A DNA stretch of 64,000 bases, from NCBI GenBank assembly GCA_036186865.1, contig AP025046.1, positions 37,198,517-37,262,516 on the forward strand, read 5' to 3'. The translations under genes and the position numbers were made by a program. Below are positions 58,908 to 64,000 of the stretch, in pieces. Position 1 is the first letter of the stretch. Each line of letters begins with the position of its first letter. The stretch is from Eustoma russellianum. Taxonomy: Eukaryota > Streptophyta > Magnoliopsida > Gentianales > Gentianaceae. Below the pieces are notes generated by a model. That model had not been told where the DNA came from. It made no database searches and was given only the letters and a program-made list of their open reading frames with translations.

Positions 58908-59540
58908 AAGCGCGGCCGAGGCGCACATAGCGCGCGTAGCGCGGGCTTCAGTAATTTCAGTTTTTTTTTGAAAAAATAGTAATTTCAGTTATTAAAATAA
59001 AAGAAAAGAAAAACTAAGTAATAAAGCCTAAACTACAATCCCATCAAATTATTTGTTCGATGATGGTTCATTATTGAGACGGAGCACGATTAGTAAGATT
59101 TCCGGTGTTCAAGATCCTATTTATGACACTAGATCCACTAAAGTTGCTAGGAGTGAAGGTTCAAGTTCGGTAAATGCAAGTTTTCGTGTGCTTGTAGATG
59201 ATGAAGAAGAAATTGATCTTCTAGCTTCAGATGGAGAAGATAATAGGATGAAGAAAATGAAGGTTTCGTGTTTGATGATTCGGAATTATTTTAGTTTTAG
59301 TTATATTCGAAGTTTAAACAATTTGAACAATTGTTTTTATGTTCTATCTATGTTTTAATTATATCTATGCTTAAATTTTTTGAACAATTATGAAATTTTA
59401 TATTATGTTTATAGTTGTTACCTAATATTTTAGTTTATTAGTTGTCTATGCGCTTCGGATACGTGTAGCGCGCGCTATGGCGTTTGCGCTACAAAAATTT
59501 GGCCGTCGCGCCACAGTGCGCCTTGGCTATTAACAACACT
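58908..59540. repeat. GCGC-rich insertion in the LINE, possibly hAT-derived
   Basis: The two ends are rich in GCGC (GGCGCACATAGCGCGCGTAG and GTAGCGCGCGCTATGG), the middle is AT-rich with a short open stretch at 59053-59358 (Asp/Ser-rich, DEEEIDLLASDGED). Such GCGC ends occur in plant hAT-like remnants. No clean target duplication seen. Confidence 0.4.
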
Positions 59541-60109
59541 GGGGAAATTTAGAAACAACAAAGTTGCTAGGAATGCTATTAAGGAATTGACAGATTTGAT
59601 GAAAGGTCTTGATATGGTAAACTTCCTATCAAATGGATTTGAATTCACTTGGTCAACTAATAGAGATGAGGGAAAAAAGGTATATACCAAAATTGACCAT
59701 ATGTTCTGTAATGAACGCTGGAAAGCCCAACTTCTACACTTCCAATGTTACCACAAAGCTCCTGTTTCCTCTGATCACTCACTTGGTGCACTTACGATTC
59801 TACTGAACAAGAAATTTGGACCTAAACATTACAAATTTATGAACAATTGGATGAAACATCCAAACTTCAAAAGTATCCTTAAGGATAGCTAGGATAAGGA
59901 AGTCTGGGGGAACCCCCTTATTGTGTGAAAAGTTAAAAAGATTAAAGGACCCACTGAAGAAGCTGAATAAGGAAAAATTTGAGGAAATCACTTGTAGAGT
60001 GGAAGGATCAAGATTAAAGCTTGAAGAAGCATAAGCTCAGTTGGTGAATGGCCCCTTTAATACCTTTTTGTAAATGATCCCTTTAATACTTAATTGCAAG
60101 AAACTGTAC

Positions 60110-60290
60110 AACATCAACAACATTACCCCATTGCCTTAGAGGCTCCTGCCTATGGCGGGGTATGTGGGGCTGGATGTACGCAATCATACTCATGTGTTAA
60201 AAACACATAGAGGTCGTTTTCCGATGATTCGTAATGAGCGTCATGCTGTGTCGATCAACTGCTACTTCACAATATAAGAACCGCATCCAA
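60110..60290 (+). repeat. SINE-like or RTE-3'-like insertion
   Basis: CCCATTGCCTTAGAGGCTCC, GGCGGGGTATGTGGGG, GGATGTACGCAATC and a TTTCCGAT-like step match the kind of sequence found in plant SINE/RTE 3' parts. It interrupts the LINE linker. Limits are approximate. Confidence 0.4.
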
Positions 60291-60831
60291 TTTAGTGAGT
60301 CATTTTGCTTTATTCCATCATATTCCAAAGTCAACGAAGAGTGTGTCCTTGGCTCCATTGGAAATGGAAAAGAATTGCAAGAGACTATAAAGAGTCTAAA
60401 AGATGCATTTCTTTCCTTTGAAGAATCTTTCTTTTTAAGGAAAAATGTAGGATTAAGTGTATGTAAGAAGGAGACAAAAACGCTAAGTTTTTCATAGGAC
60501 TATTAAGGTGTATAATGCTAGGAATAAGATCATAAGCTGCAAATGATGAAGGCGCCATGATAGAAGATTACAATCAAGTTAAGGAACCGGCCTCTAACTT
60601 CTTTGAAAACCTGTTTACTGACGCAAATACTCGCAAAACCATTACTCAAACAGGGAATGAGAAAACACTCTAAAGCACAAAGGCACTTCTTAATTCACCC
60701 TCTTTCTGGGGATGAATTAAAGGGTGCAGTCTTCTCCCTTAAAGCTAAGAGTGTTCTAGGTCCAGATGGCTACAGAGTGGATTTTTACAAGGAAAATTGA
60801 CACTTATAGGTGCAGAATTTCTTGATGTAAT

Positions 60832-62291
60832 TGTTAGGAAATCCGACAAGATCACTGCAAAACGCGCAGCGGGAAAAAAAAAACTTGATCTCCGATTTCC
60901 TACCAAGGATCCATGTTGTTCGTTTAATTGATGAAAGAAACGTAAAAATTACCTCCAAAGATTCGAAATCCGCAGGTGGAAGAGGTGCGAAATCACAAAC
61001 ACCCTCTGTCGGTATCCACACAAATGCTTCCGCCCGGAGTGCTAGCTCTTGAACGGCGCGGCTGAGAGAACTCGCTTTTCTCCAAAAAAACGGCTCTAGG
61101 GTTTCTGTTGTTTTTCGTGTGTTTTTGTATGTCTCTATGTACGAGATGCATAGATATATATACACATATATGGACATTAAAAACCGAGTCCTAATCGGTT
61201 TCGTTGATGCCAATCAAAATCCATATCAGATATGGATTCTGTCAGGATATTCAAAATCCATATCAGATATGGATTCTCTCATAATTATCCGACAATATAT
61301 ATATATATACATACATACATACATACATATAACCACAAAAAACGAAAATAATAATATTAATAATAATTAATATCCAATATTAATATTATTAATATAAAAA
61401 CGATAATAATAATAATTAATATCCAATATTAATGTCATTAATATTATTAATCTCAGCCATACGCATTCTTGTGTGCGACCCGATAGGCCCATATTAATTG
61501 GCGTCAGTTAAATCTCCATTAAACCAACAAGTCGTAATTGGTCTCTAGCAAGACATTACGGCTACCCAATTAATACGAGTAAAGTCCAACTAGCCTAATA
61601 ATAGTACATGCATTAATCCCTCTGTCACACGATATCTTGTTTGAACATAAGTCATGGTCAGCGTCATACTTATACTGTTCAAACATATGATTACTCGATC
61701 TCTAAGTAGACTGATAAAACAAATGATATTGATCACACTATCAATTCATTTGAGCACATCCATTCATTTCACGGTCTCACTAATCGAGGGGCCCAAAGAT
61801 ATCTCTCTCAAAAGAGAGGGACAAATCCTATCTTGATTGTTCAATATCCTCTACATAATTTCTATCACATTCAATCATGACTTTTATTATTATCCAGTTA
61901 CGGATAACGTTTGATCATGTCAAAATATAATAGTCCTTATGTTGGAAACTATGACAATCTCAAGTCAAAGGATTAAAACACGACTATCATGAGATTTACT
62001 TATGACGCTAATCCATGTAGTAATCTCATGATGGGTCTATCCAATACACTGTTCTCTAACAAGTATCTATGAAATTGATTTGTATCACCATACACATAAT
62101 CATCTCATGATTATCAAATCAATACTCATACTGATTATAAATTATTTTATCTCTATAACATAATGAATCAGGGACATATATCAAAATTGTGTAACATACT
62201 AACCAACAATAATGATAATAAAACCTCTTTTATTAATAATACGTGTATAACATAAATATCCAAATCATGGCCTAGGACACAAACACTAACA
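60832..62291 (-). repeat. copia-4 3' LTR
   Basis: 1460 bp, reading TGTTAGTGTTTGTG to TTTCCTAACA on the minus strand. Contains two copies of the 19-bp inverted repeat ATCCATATC-A-GATATGGAT, an AT/CATA microsatellite and a TATA-type region. The PPT AAGTGGGAGAT lies just before it. Confidence 0.92.
61210..61277. repeat. Duplicated 19-bp palindrome in copia-4 LTR
   Basis: ATCCATATCAGATATGGAT, a 9-base inverted repeat with one central base, is present twice about 47 bp apart, at about 61211 and 61258. The fragment LTR at 44467 has one copy. Confidence 0.85.
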
Positions 62292-62302
62292 ATCTCCCAC
62301 TT
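62292..62302 (-). promoter_or_regulatory. copia-4 polypurine tract
   Basis: AAGTGGGAGAT read on the minus strand directly before the LTR start, the standard position and sequence for a plant copia. Confidence 0.8.
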
Positions 62303-62311
62303 GCACTAGGC

Positions 62312-64000
62312 CTACAAATATCTGAGACCCATAGATCTAGTGTGCTGATCATGCTTGACCCGTGAGAGAGGCTTAGTCAATGGATCCGCTATGTTATCGT
62401 TTGTGTCAACTTTGCATATCTTGACATCTCCTCTATCGATGATGTCTCGAATGAGATGATAACATCTGAGTATATGTTTAGATCTCTGATGAGACCTATG
62501 CTCTTTTGCTTGTGCTATGGCACCATTGTTGTCACAATAAATGTCCACAGGATTTGCAATGCTAGGTACCACTCCTAGCTCAGTGATGAACTTCTTCAAC
62601 CAAACTGCTTCTTTAGCTGCATCTGATGCTGCTATATACTCAGCCTCTGTTGTAGAATCAGCCACAGTGCTTTGTTTTTGAAATCTTCCAACTAACAGCT
62701 CCACCATTCAATGTGAATACAAAACCGGACTGCGATCTGAAATCGTCTATGTCGGTTTGGAAACTAGCATCTGTGTAACCATTTACTACTAACTCGTCAT
62801 CCAAACCTCCATAAACCAAGAATACATCTTTAGTCCTTCTGAGGTACTTAAGAATATTCTTGACAGCTGTCCAGTGACCTTCACCGGAGTCACCTTGATA
62901 TCTACTCGTTGTGCTCAATGGATATGAGACATCTGGTCTACTACATAACATGGCATACATGATCGATCCTATAGCAGAAGCATAAGGAATTTTATTCATT
63001 CGATCTCGCTCATCAGATGTCTGAGGACATTGATTCTTGCTAAGATAAATGCCATGAGACATAGGTAGGAATTCTTTCTTGGACTCTTGCATTTTGAACC
63101 TCTTCAACATTTTATCTATGTGTGTACTTTGACTCAAGCCTATTATCCTTTTAGATCTATCTCTATAGATCTTGATACCAAGGATATAGGTAGCCTCACC
63201 CAAGTCTTTCATTGAGAACGAATTCCCTAACCAAGCCTTAACCTTTTGCAAGGTAGGGATATCATTCCCAATAAGCAATATGTCATCCACATATAAGACC
63301 AGAAACACTACTGCACTCCCACTAACCATCTTGTGAACACAAGGTTCGTCTTCATTCTTGATGAAGCCAAAGTTCTTAACTGTTTCATCAAAACGAAGAT
63401 TCCAGCTTCGAGATGCTTGCTTCAATCTATAGATGACCTTTGAAGCTTGCAAACCTTCTTTGAATTCTCAGGATTTACAAAACCCTCAGGTTGTGTCATG
63501 TACACATCCTCGAGTAAATTTCCATTAAGGAAAGCAGTTTTGACATCCATTTGCCATATCTCATAATCATAGTATGCTGCAATGGCAAGGAGAATTCGAA
63601 TAGACTTAAGCATAGCAACTGGTGGAAAAGTTTCATCATAGTCTATACCATGAGTTTGCTTGAAACCTTTAGCCACAAGCCTTGCTTTGTAGGTTTGCAC
63701 ATTTCCATCCATGTCAGTTTTCTTCTTGAAAACCCATTTGCAACCAATAGTCTTAATACCCTCTAGAGGATCAATTAAAAACCAAACTTGGTTATTAAAC
63801 ATGGATTGCATCTCAGAATTCATGGCTCCAAGCCATTTATCTGAATCTGGACCTGACACAGCTTCTTGATAGGTAGTAGGCTCATCTTGATCTATGAGCA
63901 TAACTTCACTATCATCAGTCACAAGAAATCCATATCTCTCTGGCTGATGATGTATCCTATCAGATCTGCGTTGGACTTGTATTACATTTTCAGGCTCCAC
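62312..64000 (-). pseudogene. copia-4 polyprotein: RT and RNase H part
   Basis: Minus-strand frame from 64000: linker, then KWVFKKKTDMDG, YKARLVAKGFKQTHGIDYDE, MDVKTAFLNGNL (RT). A frameshift lies near 63450, and the next frame gives YRLKQASRSWN, LYVDDILLIGND (about 63300), LGEATYILGIKIYRD. RNase H: YTDASFQTD, then a frameshift near 62690, STTEAEYIAASDAAKEAVWL, YCDNNGAIAQAKE, RSKHILRCYHLIRD, NIADPLTKPLS and a stop near 62312. The catalytic YVDD is intact and there are only two frame breaks, so it is fairly young. The N-terminal part lies beyond the window. Confidence 0.92.

Larger units (their letters stand above)
56390..60826 (+). mobile_element. L1-type LINE, broken, cut by copia-4
   Basis: Order on the plus strand: leader-like C/T-rich part (56390-56750), ORF1 (56880-58404), endonuclease (58487-58907), a foreign insertion (58908-59540), rest of the endonuclease and the linker (59541-60100), a SINE-like insertion (60110-60290), and the start of RT (60290-60826, ending AEFLDVI). 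Copia-4 interrupts it at 60832. Related to the intron 7 LINE. Confidence 0.85.
58487..60826 (+). pseudogene. L1 ORF2 remnant: endonuclease and start of RT
   Basis: The endonuclease start IKLTCWNMRGLNCSLRQQKV is recognisable, with LIGLVEV where the family has an LLET-like catalytic glutamate step. The frame stops near 58669. After the inserted DNA, FTWSTNRDEGKKVYTKIDHM and SSDHSLGALTILL give the end of the endonuclease (SDHS motif), then the linker, and from about 60390 LSFEESFFLRKN, DEGAMIEDYNQVKE and LGPDGYRVDFYKEN. Many stops. Confidence 0.85.
60832..64000 (-). mobile_element. copia-4: Ty1/copia element, minus strand, runs off the window
   Basis: On the minus strand: polyprotein (64000-62312), purine tract, then the 3' LTR (62291-60832). 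The left neighbour is the L1 LINE, with GTAAT (60827-60831) the probable target duplication, whose partner lies beyond 64000. It is a different family from copia-1/2 and copia-3 but the source type of the LTR fragment at 43846. Confidence 0.9.

Noticed and set aside
1..64000. Integrated pararetrovirus or other viral sequence
   Set aside because: All RT-bearing sequences have copia, gypsy or LINE domain order. No movement-protein, coat or envelope-like region was seen.
1..64000. tRNA or rRNA genes
   Set aside because: No cloverleaf or rRNA-like stretch was recognised. Primer sites only resemble tRNA 3' ends. A covariance-model scan would be decisive.

Overview
The window is nuclear DNA from a plant, almost certainly a eudicot with a large, repeat-rich genome. 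The evidence is nested Ty1/copia and Ty3/gypsy LTR retrotransposons with plant-type tRNA primer sites, plant L1- and RTE-type LINEs, and one spliced host gene whose exons match the plant importin-beta-like SAD2 family. Nothing bacterial, organellar or viral was seen. I cannot name the species.

Layout, left to right. (1) 1-7768: a decayed copia element (copia-1), gag to RNase H, then a 3' LTR truncated at 7768. (2) 7769-about 33790: an old minus-strand Ty3/gypsy element of the Tat type, in the order gag-PR-RT-RH-IN followed by an antisense extra ORF. It has been opened by three later insertions. These are a 5'-truncated RTE LINE (9074-12412, 14-bp target duplication), itself split by a solo LTR (9561-12217, TSD TCAAG); a young gypsy-type element with apparently identical 961-bp LTRs (13722-20259, TSD ATGAT) that has gag and the antisense ORF but no pol; and copia-2 (21342-31687, TSD TTGCC), a better preserved relative of copia-1. 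(3) 33790-36178: a foldback element with a G-run-rich core, then intergenic DNA and a promoter/leader. (4) 36179-55647: eleven exons of a SAD2-like importin gene on the + strand. All splice phases agree, but there is an in-frame TGA at codon 111 and roughly 110 codons are missing between exons 10 and 11. The 3' half of the gene is not found in the window. Its introns have been inflated by a Tork-like copia (copia-3), an LTR fragment of copia-4 type, three L1 remnants and another copia 3' end (copia-5). (5) 56390-64000: a broken L1 LINE, then a minus-strand copia (copia-4) running off the right edge.

No operon-like cooperation is expected here. The elements relate by nesting and by parasitism. 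The pol-less gypsy element is apparently mobile despite lacking pol, so enzymes supplied in trans are the natural inference. Copia-1 and copia-2 share the same in-frame stop codon between integrase and reverse transcriptase. The host gene is the only cellular gene; its role would be nuclear import if an intact copy exists, but this copy looks disabled or is misread at one base and lacks exons.

The most interesting items are the young non-autonomous gypsy element sitting inside its own older relative, with a strand-asymmetric CTCGGC(C/T) motif spread over LTRs, spacers and both genes; the family-level stop codon in the copia elements; and the importin gene with conserved splicing but a broken reading frame.
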